A stretch of DNA of 50,141 nt from Treponema sp. CETP13 (GTDB lineage Bacteria; Spirochaetota; Spirochaetia; Treponematales; Treponemataceae): NCBI GenBank assembly GCA_001885315.1, contig MLPZ01000019.1:1-50141 (forward strand), written 5' to 3'. The notes under the pieces were generated by a model. It had not been told where the DNA came from. It saw nothing but the letters and a program-made list of their open reading frames with translations, and did not search any database. The position numbers were made by a program, and so were the translations under genes. Of the stretch, positions 27,600 through 34,753 are shown piece after piece. The first letter of the stretch is position 1. Each line of letters begins with the position of its first letter.

Positions 27600-27614
27600 T
27601 GTGACTTTGTTACA
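27600..27614. promoter_or_regulatory. inverted repeat TGTGAC-N3-GTTACA, second copy
   Basis: Matches the 26912-26926 dyad in 13 of 15 positions. It lies just after the AhpD-like stop codon and about 52 bases upstream of the predicted start of the next transcript, so the same regulator may control both transcription units. Confidence 0.45.
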
Positions 27615-27643
27615 GTTAAATCTAAGAATTTTATTAAGGTAGA

Positions 27644-27652
27644 TGTTATAAT
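27644..27652 (+). promoter_or_regulatory. extended -10 promoter for the CxxC peptide gene
   Basis: TGTTATAAT gives a TG-N extended -10 (TATAAT at 27647-27652), 22 bases before the ATG at 27675. No clear -35 box. Confidence 0.45.
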
Positions 27653-27674
27653 AAAATAATTCTTGGAGATAATC

Positions 27675-27818
27675 ATGACTAAAACTAATAAAATCATACG
27701 TTATGTTGTACTTATTCTTTCTCTTCTTTTTATAACTATAGGATTCTTGCGAAGAGAGCATCTTGTTGTTTTACAAAAAGCCGTTCATATTTGCCTAGAA
27801 TGTATTGGGATAGGTTAA
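27675..27818 (+). CDS. 47-residue CxxC membrane peptide (CD1871A-like)
   Basis: A short open frame of 47 codons with TTGGAG six bases before its ATG. The product starts MTKTNKIIRY, has one membrane segment (about 9-24, Val/Leu/Ile-rich) and ends ICLECIGIG with Cys40 and Cys43. This length and the CLECIGIG ending match what I recall of the CD1871A family of small CxxC-containing proteins, which in Clostridia also sit beside 4Fe-4S membrane proteins. Function is unknown; a membrane thiol or electron relay for the neighbouring NapH-like protein is plausible. It is 22 bases before that gene. Confidence 0.82.
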   Translation: MTKTNKIIRYVVLILSLLFITIGFLRREHLVVLQKAVHICLECIGIG

Positions 27819-27840
27819 AATTGGCAATGGATAGGAGAAC

Positions 27841-28746
27841 ATGATGAAAGAAAAAAGAGTGAAAACAAAAGTTCAAAAAAGTGAGCGTAAACGTACTATA
27901 ATTCAATTAATAGCTACCGCTTTTTCTAACGGATATGTGGTTGGGTTTTTTAAACATACAATTTTTACTGGTAAGTCTAAGATGTTTTGTGTTCCAGGAC
28001 TTAATTGTTATTCTTGTCCAGGTGCTCTGGGAGCCTGCCCAATTGGAGCGATTCAAGCTGTTCTTGGAAGTAAAAAATTTAATTTTTCGTATTATGTGTT
28101 TGGACTCGTTGCGTTTATTGGCGTTATGTTTGGTCGGATTGTATGTGGCTTTTTATGTCCTTTTGGGTTACTTCAAGATTTACTTTACAAAATACCTGTC
28201 CCTAAAATACACATTCCCAAAAAAGTAGATAAACCATTACGGTGGCTTAAATTTGTCATTTTAGTTGTCTTTGTTATACTATTGCCTATTTTTGCTGTTA
28301 ACCAATTTGGGATTGGTGATCCTTTCTTTTGTAAATATATTTGTCCTCAAGGTGCTCTTGAAGGGGGAATTCCTCTTGTAAGTTCTATTCCTAGTTTACG
28401 TGAAAACTTAGGATTTTTATTTAATTGGAAGATGGGCTTGTTAGCTTTTTTTATTCTTTCTTCAATGTTTATTTATCGCCCATTTTGTAAATTTGTTTGT
28501 CCATTAGGTGCTTTTTATGCGCTTTTTAATAAGATAAGTTTTTTTCAAATGCATGTGGATATGACAAAATGTATTCATTGTGGGAAATGTGAAAAAACGT
28601 GCGATATGAATGTTGAAGTGCTCAAAAATATTAATAGTATGGAATGTATCCGTTGTGGCAAATGTAAATCAGTTTGCCCTACAGGTGCAATTAGTAGTGG
28701 ATTTAAAAACGCAGGGATTAAATATCATAAAATAGATCAAAAATAA
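27841..28746 (+). CDS. NapH-like 4Fe-4S membrane protein
   Basis: 301 residues with about five membrane segments. Four Cys-x3-Cys-Pro type motifs lie along the membrane part (SCPGALGACPIGA, CGFLCPFG, CKYICPQG, CKFVCPLG) and two ferredoxin-type [4Fe-4S] motifs lie at the C-terminus (CIHCGKCEKTCDM and CIRCGKCKSVCPTGA). This is the polyferredoxin layout of NapH, CcoG and related proteins that move electrons at the membrane. AGGAG precedes a double ATG; the second, at 27844, has the more usual spacing. With the AhpD-like protein and CxxC peptide it probably forms a transmembrane redox module. Confidence 0.88.
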   Translation: MMKEKRVKTKVQKSERKRTIIQLIATAFSNGYVVGFFKHTIFTGKSKMFCVPGLNCYSCPGALGACPIGAIQAVLGSKKFNFSYYVFGLVAFIGVMFGRIVCGFLCPFGLLQDLLYKIPVPKIHIPKKVDKPLRWLKFVILVVFVILLPIFAVNQFGIGDPFFCKYICPQGALEGGIPLVSSIPSLRENLGFLFNWKMGLLAFFILSSMFIYRPFCKFVCPLGAFYALFNKISFFQMHVDMTKCIHCGKCEKTCDMNVEVLKNINSMECIRCGKCKSVCPTGAISSGFKNAGIKYHKIDQK

Positions 28747-28759
28747 CAAAGACTTATTT

Positions 28760-29701
28760 TTAGGCTCCAATAAAAAACATTACTATCATAAGAATAATCA
28801 GTGTGACAGGGGTATATAGCACAAGAAGATTATTATAGAAAATATTTTCTTTTTTATATTTTTCTCCCAAGAAAACAGTAATAATGAAAGGCGGTGGAAG
28901 TAGAAAAAAAATGATAAAAGCATAAATCATTATCTGATTTATATCCATGACATATCTTGTCGTAAAAAATGCTAAAAGTGTGCCAAAAATACCAACAACA
29001 ATAAGTCTAACTCCTATCAAATGAAGGGCAGATTTCCATTCTATTTTCTTAAAATTCAACTGAGCTCCGATAATTAAAAGAATTAGTGGAGTAACAATAC
29101 CTGAAAGAATATCTGCAGAAGATAATAACCCAAGAATTATAGGATTGTATTCTATGTGACTGTAAATTCCGGAAAGATTAAGAAATAAGGCAGAGAGAAT
29201 AGCAATAATAATTGGAGATTTAAAAAAAGATTTAATAATCTTTTTAAAGTGAACCTTGCCTATATTTTTTGCTTCGAGAAGTGGTGCATATACAAACCAG
29301 ATGTAGAATTCATGCCCAAGCCCTATTAAGAGAATATAATGAAGATTTTCGACTCCGAAGAGGCTAGTAAAAAGTGCGACTCCTACCATTCCAAATTCAA
29401 AACCTGTAAAGAAAAAAGGTGAAAAAGGATACTGGCACATTCCAGTTTTATTAAGAATAATACCTGTTACATATAGAAGATTGCAAATAATAAAAGTTCC
29501 TGCAAATAACAGAATATAACTTGCCTCAACTTTCATTGTTAAAAAAGACATAAAAAGAATAGCGGGAAGCCCAGCGCTTACAATAATTTTTTTTAAGCCT
29601 ACTACCATGTCTTCTTTAAGAACTTCGGTTTTTTTAAGAAAAAAACCAATAAGCAAAAGAAAAAATATTGGGAAAAACTTGATAAATATATCTAATACCA
29701 T
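28760..29701 (-). CDS. AEC-family membrane transporter, second copy
   Basis: 313 residues, about ten membrane segments, with family features such as FFPIFFLLLIGFFLKK at the start and LSGIVTPLILLIIGAQLNF in the middle. Like the gene at 17722 it probably moves a small organic acid, but the two are clearly diverged, so substrates may differ. It converges on the Fe-S membrane protein with 13 bases between. The start codon has no Shine-Dalgarno sequence; a promoter lies so close that the mRNA should be leaderless. Confidence 0.87.
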   Translation of the reverse strand: MVLDIFIKFFPIFFLLLIGFFLKKTEVLKEDMVVGLKKIIVSAGLPAILFMSFLTMKVEASYILLFAGTFIICNLLYVTGIILNKTGMCQYPFSPFFFTGFEFGMVGVALFTSLFGVENLHYILLIGLGHEFYIWFVYAPLLEAKNIGKVHFKKIIKSFFKSPIIIAILSALFLNLSGIYSHIEYNPIILGLLSSADILSGIVTPLILLIIGAQLNFKKIEWKSALHLIGVRLIVVGIFGTLLAFFTTRYVMDINQIMIYAFIIFFLLPPPFIITVFLGEKYKKENIFYNNLLVLYTPVTLIILMIVMFFIGA

Positions 29702-29707
29702 TTTATA

Positions 29708-29736
29708 ATAATGAATGTAAAAGAATTTCTTGTCAA
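29708..29736 (-). promoter_or_regulatory. promoter of the second AEC gene, predicting a leaderless mRNA
   Basis: On the reverse strand a perfect TTGACA (29736-29731), a 17-base spacer, CATTAT (29713-29708), then six bases to the ATG at 29701. This is the clearest case in the window of a start codon placed at the transcription start. Confidence 0.55.
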
Positions 29737-29813
29737 TTCTACTTATCCCGATTACAATCTATATAAGTATTTATTAACTTGTTCAAATAGTATTAAAAAA
29801 AGTGATTTGTTTT

Positions 29814-30719
29814 TTAATCCGCTAGGGTAGTTGTTTTTGCTTTTTTTATTGTTTTATCTAAAGCACATACAATAGACATTTTATCTACATGTAATTCGTT
29901 GGCAATTAGTTGACATTTTGTAAGTAACAAGTAGTACAGAGATTTGCGAGGAGTTTCACTTAAGCTTTCATAATTACCTTGTCCTTTTGCAATAACCATA
30001 TCTACAGTGTTATATAAGTTTTTGAATTCTTCTGAGCAACGATCTATTACGGTTCCAAGAGAACCATCACCATTTTCAACTATAGTTGAAAAATCTTGCA
30101 TATGAACTTGTAATGCATCGCCTAATATTACATCATTTACAGCTGGTTTACCTCGAACTCCATAAAAAATTTGTATTGACGGATACTGTTTTTTTATTGT
30201 TTGAATAAAAAGTTTATCAAATACTATTTCTCCACAATTATCTCCAAGATATAGTACTGTTTTGCTCTTTGATAAATCGGACAATAATTGTTCTGAGTTG
30301 TCTATGCCAAATGGAGTATTCTCTATTGTTTTAATTGACTCCAATAATTCGTCAATCGAAAAATTTCTTTGTATAGCAAGATCTAACATGTTTCCTAAAA
30401 TGGCTGTTGCTAATGCTGTTTTTAATGGATTTTTTGAATTTTGAATTGTTTTTTTTAGTTCAGGAACATAGGTTAAAAACTTTTGGTTATATTTTTTTCT
30501 AATTTCTTTATATAAATCTCGTCCGTCAAAATGACTAAGAAATGTCTGCCAAACAATACCATATATTTCTGGTGATGTTTTTGTTTTTAAATCTTGGTTG
30601 TAAATTGCATTAAGAACTTCTTTTAGTAAATCAAATCTTTCAGAATCGAGTTTCTCTATTTCAGCAACTTTTTTAACTTGATGGAGAATACAATTAGCAC
30701 ATTCTAATGCAAATTTCAT
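29814..30719 (-). CDS. DUF89 / ARMT1-family metal-dependent phosphatase
   Basis: 301 residues. The N-terminal CxxC (Cys7 and Cys10) and the metal-site motifs LGDNCGEIVFD, RGKPAVNDV and KGQGNYESLSE identify the prokaryotic DUF89 group. Family members are metal-dependent phosphatases thought to remove damaged or excess sugar phosphates (house-cleaning), and some act on fructose or sedoheptulose phosphates. GAGGT lies ten bases before the ATG. A striking palindrome sits in its promoter region. It is followed on the same strand by the AEC gene, but that has its own promoter. Confidence 0.88.
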   Translation of the reverse strand: MKFALECANCILHQVKKVAEIEKLDSERFDLLKEVLNAIYNQDLKTKTSPEIYGIVWQTFLSHFDGRDLYKEIRKKYNQKFLTYVPELKKTIQNSKNPLKTALATAILGNMLDLAIQRNFSIDELLESIKTIENTPFGIDNSEQLLSDLSKSKTVLYLGDNCGEIVFDKLFIQTIKKQYPSIQIFYGVRGKPAVNDVILGDALQVHMQDFSTIVENGDGSLGTVIDRCSEEFKNLYNTVDMVIAKGQGNYESLSETPRKSLYYLLLTKCQLIANELHVDKMSIVCALDKTIKKAKTTTLAD

Positions 30720-30736
30720 ACTACATTACCTCTATT

Positions 30737-30760
30737 AAGTATACGTGTTAGTGTATACTT
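30737..30760. promoter_or_regulatory. 24-bp palindrome upstream of the DUF89 gene
   Basis: AAGTATAC (30737-30744) and GTATACTT (30753-30760) are perfect complements separated by eight bases. The site is about 18 bases upstream of the DUF89 start codon, where a repressor dimer would block transcription; GTATACTT-like sequence could itself serve as a -10 region. Confidence 0.5.
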
Positions 30761-30790
30761 AGAATCTTTTACAGCAGTATATATAATTTT

Positions 30791-30849
30791 AAAAAAAGCT
30801 ACAATTCAAAACATATTAGAAATACTAATACCATAATTGAATCGTAGCT
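30791..30849 (-). terminator. terminator of the hdr-flx-fumarate reductase operon
   Basis: On the reverse strand a 13-base arm (30849-30837) pairs with 30809-30797, all positions including one G-U, and is followed by seven T. The loop region holds a further inverted repeat (TATTAG / CTAATA). It begins 24 bases after the last stop codon of the operon. Confidence 0.88.
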
Positions 30850-30872
30850 CTTTTTTTAAAACGCTTTGGTTA

Positions 30873-31118
30873 TTAAAGTTTTGCTTCTACCTTATTTTTC
30901 CAAAAATCAGAAAAATTTTCTTCAGTAATACCTGTAATTACTTCGCCATCAATGCGGAGATTTGCACCTGGTTCTTCACAGTGTCCAAGACACATACATC
31001 CTGCAAGTTCGATTTTGTTTTCTAAACTTTTTTCTTTAATAGTTTTTTTTAGTAGTTCAAGAATTTGAGGACCACTTTTAACATGGCAAGAACTGCCTAA
31101 ACAACATTCAATTTTCAT
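30873..31118 (-). CDS. small [2Fe-2S] thioredoxin-like ferredoxin (NuoE C-terminal-like)
   Basis: 81 residues. Cys6 and Cys11 in CLGSSCHVKSG, and a second pair in CMCLGHCEEPG, give the four-Cys pattern of the thioredoxin-like [2Fe-2S] ferredoxin fold found in NuoE and HydC-type subunits. The helical N-terminal domain of true NuoE is absent. It is the last gene of the 13-gene operon, 48 bases after the exchanger gene, with GAGGT before the ATG. It probably shuttles electrons to or from the Flx-Hdr or fumarate reductase parts. No partner-specific residue can be named. Confidence 0.83.
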   Translation of the reverse strand: MKIECCLGSSCHVKSGPQILELLKKTIKEKSLENKIELAGCMCLGHCEEPGANLRIDGEVITGITEENFSDFWKNKVEAKL

Positions 31119-31166
31119 ATTTCTACCTCACATAAAATACCGGTAAAAGCCGGAAGTTTTGTTTGC

Positions 31167-32402
31167 TTATGCAAACATAATAACTAATTTTGTGGCCAAT
31201 ACAATTGCAACTAAAGCAATTGGATAGGTTGTTGCGTATGCAGATGCAACTTCGTCTGTACCAGCTGTTTGAATAAGAGTGCCAAGAGCTGGAGTGCTTG
31301 TCATTCCCCCCGTTATAGAACCTAAATTGTTAAATATTTCAAGTTTAAATGCATATTTAGCAATTAAAAATCCTGCAATCATTGGAACGCAAGTTAGTAT
31401 TGCTCCGTATATAAAATACGAAACTTTTACGTTAGCAATAAAGTTAACACCCCCGGGAACTCCTGCACCTATTAAGAATAAAACTAGTCCGAGTTCACGA
31501 AAAAAGTTTAATGATTCTTTTGGCATACGGCAGTCAATACGTCCAACATGCTGGAAATGACCAATTATTAAACCTGCAATTAACGTTCCTCCTGATTTAC
31601 CAAGAGAAAAGTTAATACCAGGTATTTTTATTGCTCCGATTAAGCATCCCAGTGCAATTGCTAAAAAAAATGGGAAAAATCCAAATTTATCAAGTTTTAT
31701 AAGATTTCCTTTTGGAGTAGGAATCTTTACAGCACTGGCGGCTACAAAACTTTCTCTTTCTGCCTTTATATCTATTTTTAGAATTTTAGGAATGATTTGA
31801 ACAAAAAGTACTACTCCTAAAATACCAAAGATATAAGCAATACCATATCCTGCAACAAGTTGATCTGGATCTCGCAAAGCTCCAGTTGAAGAAACTGTTC
31901 CAGCTACAGCGGCAGCAGCTTCTTTTGCAGAGGCCAAACCAGGGGTACTGGTAAGTCCTCCGGTCATTAACCCTACTGCCATTTCTGGAGAAAGGTTTTT
32001 GTCTAGATGCAAAAATAGTAATGCTGTTATTGAACCGAGTGCAATAATAATAATTCCGTTTAATAAATAAACAATAGAACTTTTATTCATTGTGCGAAAG
32101 AACTTTGGTCCTGCAATAAGTCCAACTGCTGTGACAAAAAGAGCTGTTCCTAAGCCTGAAATCAGACTGAACTTAGATTTTATAGCAGCATCAAATAATA
32201 CTATTTTTGTATTTCCAATACTAAACTCAGGTACATAGCTGACCAAGATGCCCCAAATAAGGGCAACAAGCAGTACTCCGGCTGTTCCTAAAGAAATACC
32301 TTTTATACTGAATCCGCCAACTATGTATCCAAGTGCGGCTATAGCAAATACTACAAAATAAATTGAAAGAGCTGAATTAGCTACACCTGCGAAATATGAC
32401 AT
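31167..32402 (-). CDS. AspT/YidE-type dicarboxylate or amino-acid exchanger, no RCK domains
   Basis: 411 residues, ten or more membrane segments. The two internal halves each carry the family signature: GGLTSTPGLASA in the first and GGMTSTPALGTL in the second, as in aspartate:alanine exchangers and YidE/YbjL. In YidE-type proteins two TrkA-C (RCK) domains lie between the halves; here only a short hydrophilic linker (about 205-235) is present. Its location inside a malate-fumarate-succinate operon makes fumarate, malate, aspartate or succinate the likely cargo, for instance a fumarate or aspartate in / succinate out exchange. Its ATG overlaps the stop codon of the flavoprotein gene by one base. 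Confidence 0.78.
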   Translation of the reverse strand: MSYFAGVANSALSIYFVVFAIAALGYIVGGFSIKGISLGTAGVLLVALIWGILVSYVPEFSIGNTKIVLFDAAIKSKFSLISGLGTALFVTAVGLIAGPKFFRTMNKSSIVYLLNGIIIIALGSITALLFLHLDKNLSPEMAVGLMTGGLTSTPGLASAKEAAAAVAGTVSSTGALRDPDQLVAGYGIAYIFGILGVVLFVQIIPKILKIDIKAERESFVAASAVKIPTPKGNLIKLDKFGFFPFFLAIALGCLIGAIKIPGINFSLGKSGGTLIAGLIIGHFQHVGRIDCRMPKESLNFFRELGLVLFLIGAGVPGGVNFIANVKVSYFIYGAILTCVPMIAGFLIAKYAFKLEIFNNLGSITGGMTSTPALGTLIQTAGTDEVASAYATTYPIALVAIVLATKLVIMFA

Positions 32403-34021
32403 TATTTTGCTTCAAACCTCGGATTTCCATGTGTATATGTTGGCAAAAGCATTGGTGATACTTCGTCTCCAGTAATTCCTGCTGCTTTTCGCTCTGATGA
32501 AAATTTATTTACATGCTCGAGGGAAAGTTTTCCTATTTTTGTGTTTTTTGCGGCAGCTGCAGCAGCTTTACCTGCATCACGACCGAAAACAATTATATCT
32601 AACAAGGAGTTCCCCATAAGTCTGTTTCGACCGTGGATTCCGCCAACTGCTTCACCTGCAACAAAGAGGTTCTGTACGCTAGACATACACTCTGTGTCAA
32701 TTTCGATACCACCATTTTGATAGTGAAGGGTAGGGTAAACAAGCATTGGTTCTTTTCTAATATCAATACCATATTTGGCAAACATTCGCATCATAGCAGG
32801 GATTCTTTTTTCTATGGTTCCTTCACCACTAATTTTTTCAATCATTGGGCTATCGAGCCAGATACCAAATCCATGTTGTGTTGGAACACCTTTTTTGCGA
32901 TCGCCACATTCTCTAATAAGAGATGCTGCAGCAACGTCGCGGGTTTCAAGAGGATTCATAAAGACTTCTCCATCAACATTTACAAGTTTTGCACCAAGAG
33001 AGCGTACTTTTTCTGTTACTAAAGCACCAAAAATTTGTTCAGGAAAAGCTACTCCAGTAGGATGATATTGCAATGTATCTTGATACAAAAGTTTTGCACC
33101 TGCGCGATAAGCAAGGACTAAACCATCTGCAGTTGCGCCATAGTGATTTGTGGTAGGAAATCCTTGGTAATGCATACGTCCAGCCCCACCTGTTGCAATA
33201 ATTACTGTTTTTGCTTTTGCAATAGTAATTTCTTGTGTTTCCATGTTTAGAAGAACAGCTCCTGCTGCTTTTCCGGTTTCATCCAAGATAATTTCAATAG
33301 CAGAAGTAAATTCAACCATTTTAATGCCTTGGTTTTGTGCTTCATCTCGAATAGTACGCATAATTTCAGCACCAGAATAATCTTTTGCAGCATGCATTCT
33401 TTTTCGGGATGTACCACCACCATGGGTTGTAATCATTGTTCCATTTTTGTCTTTATCAAATTCAACACCTAAATCATTTAGCCATTTTATAGCCTCTGGA
33501 GCTTCGGTAACAAGTTTTGCAACAAGTTCTTTCTTTGCTGCAAAGTGTCCTCCACCGTAAGCATCTAAAAAGTGTTGTGCTGGAGAGTCGTTAGGTTTAT
33601 CGGCTGCTTGGATACCCCCTTCTGCCATCATGGTATTAGCATCACCATGGCGAAGTTTGGTTACCATCATAACCTTTGCACCTGCTTTATTAGCTTCAAG
33701 TGCTGCTGAAGTTCCAGCTCCACCACCACCAATAACAAGAACATCGACATCATAGTCAACCCGGTCAAGTTTTACGTCTTCAGGTTTTACACGACCATTA
33801 GCTTGTAAAATTGTAGCCAATTCTAAAGGAGCTTTTTCTCCTTTATTTGGTCCAATTTTAAGGTTTGTAAATTGTGATTTTATATAATCTGGATGATAGG
33901 TTTCGAGAAGTTTATCTTTTTCTTCTGCACTCATACGTTTAGGATCCATAGGAGTGTTCTTATCCCTATTTGCTTCAACTTTTTTCATCGAATCAAGCAT
34001 TGCTTTTGAATATACTGCCAT
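32402..34021 (-). CDS. fumarate reductase / succinate dehydrogenase-type flavoprotein subunit
   Basis: 539 residues. An N-terminal extension of about 90 residues precedes the FAD-binding VLVIGGGGAGTSAA. The dicarboxylate site of the family is intact: HPTG with His320, the catalytic-type Arg361 in ETRDVAA, His433 in LHYQNGG and Arg467 in GRNRLMGNSL. The sequence stops soon after the final FAD-binding segment (VFGRDAG), so most of the C-terminal helical domain of FrdA is missing. It should reduce fumarate to succinate using FAD. The partner is the iron-sulfur subunit encoded ten bases upstream. No membrane anchor gene is present, so the enzyme is soluble. Whether FAD is covalent cannot be read here. 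Confidence 0.88.
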   Translation of the reverse strand: MAVYSKAMLDSMKKVEANRDKNTPMDPKRMSAEEKDKLLETYHPDYIKSQFTNLKIGPNKGEKAPLELATILQANGRVKPEDVKLDRVDYDVDVLVIGGGGAGTSAALEANKAGAKVMMVTKLRHGDANTMMAEGGIQAADKPNDSPAQHFLDAYGGGHFAAKKELVAKLVTEAPEAIKWLNDLGVEFDKDKNGTMITTHGGGTSRKRMHAAKDYSGAEIMRTIRDEAQNQGIKMVEFTSAIEIILDETGKAAGAVLLNMETQEITIAKAKTVIIATGGAGRMHYQGFPTTNHYGATADGLVLAYRAGAKLLYQDTLQYHPTGVAFPEQIFGALVTEKVRSLGAKLVNVDGEVFMNPLETRDVAAASLIRECGDRKKGVPTQHGFGIWLDSPMIEKISGEGTIEKRIPAMMRMFAKYGIDIRKEPMLVYPTLHYQNGGIEIDTECMSSVQNLFVAGEAVGGIHGRNRLMGNSLLDIIVFGRDAGKAAAAAAKNTKIGKLSLEHVNKFSSERKAAGITGDEVSPMLLPTYTHGNPRFEAK

Positions 34022-34030
34022 AATTATCTC

Positions 34031-34735
34031 CTATTTCTCAATTTCACGATTGTTATAATCTTTTTTAATTTCTTCAACAGGTTCTGACATAATTGCGTCC
34101 ATGTCGTTTTTATATAAACCATCAAGAATGTCTTGAACACGTTTTTCTAAGTGATCAGATTTTGGTGCAATGTATTTACCGTTTAATCGTCGTGCTAATA
34201 AAGCTACCTGATTGTGAGAAATTCCTGCTGGGCAACGTGATGAACAAATACCGCACATTACACAGTCAAAAGATTCTTCGGCGCATTTTTCAAACTCGCC
34301 ACGTTGAGCATATGCAATGTATTGCATAACGTTTATATCTTGTGGACAAGCTTTTGTACAGGCATTACAACCTACACAAGAGTAAATTTCTGGATAGAGT
34401 TGCATCATAATTTGCTGTGTAGGTTTAGCGTTTTCAATGTTAAAAACACGTTTATCCATAGGAAAGAAAGGAAGTGTTGCAATGTACATTCCTTCTTCTA
34501 CTTGTTGCTGGCAAGCAAGGCATGTTTTAAGTTCATTTTCACCTTTTATACGGTAAATAGTTGCACAAGCACCACAAAATCCATTACGACATCCAACTCC
34601 GCGTACTAGTTTATAACCTGCATATTCCATTGCGGTCATTATTGTTAGGGAATTAGGAACAGCATATTCTTTACCCATTATAAAAACGTGTACTTTTTCT
34701 TCATTTTCAATATCATTTGTCTTTTTTTCAGACAT
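34031..34735 (-). CDS. iron-sulfur subunit of a soluble fumarate reductase (TfrB/SdhB-like)
   Basis: 234 residues. The N-terminal plant-type [2Fe-2S] domain has Cys49, 54, 57 and 72. The C-terminal domain has two full four-Cys motifs, CVGCNACTKACP (120-131) and CVMCGICSSRCP (158-169), so two [4Fe-4S] clusters. Quinone-linked SdhB/FrdB instead has one [4Fe-4S] and one [3Fe-4S] near the quinone. The pattern resembles the iron-sulfur part of methanogen thiol:fumarate reductase TfrB, but the CCG domain of TfrB is lacking; HdrB in the same operon supplies such domains. AAGGAG precedes the ATG. It likely carries electrons from Hdr-Flx to the flavoprotein. Confidence 0.88.
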   Translation of the reverse strand: MSEKKTNDIENEEKVHVFIMGKEYAVPNSLTIMTAMEYAGYKLVRGVGCRNGFCGACATIYRIKGENELKTCLACQQQVEEGMYIATLPFFPMDKRVFNIENAKPTQQIMMQLYPEIYSCVGCNACTKACPQDINVMQYIAYAQRGEFEKCAEESFDCVMCGICSSRCPAGISHNQVALLARRLNGKYIAPKSDHLEKRVQDILDGLYKNDMDAIMSEPVEEIKKDYNNREIEK

Positions 34736-34753
34736 ACTAAACTCCTTTTTATT

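Noticed and set aside
29770-29813. Terminator after the DUF89 gene
   Set aside because: The GATT/AATC stem is four bases long; the T-rich tract alone is not enough.
31119-31166. CCGG-containing mini-hairpin between the exchanger and ferredoxin genes
   Set aside because: Only a four-base stem with no T run behind it; too weak to call a terminator or attenuator.
32633-33065. Forward-strand open frames opposite the fumarate reductase flavoprotein
   Set aside because: Shadow frames; the reverse-strand product has all family motifs.
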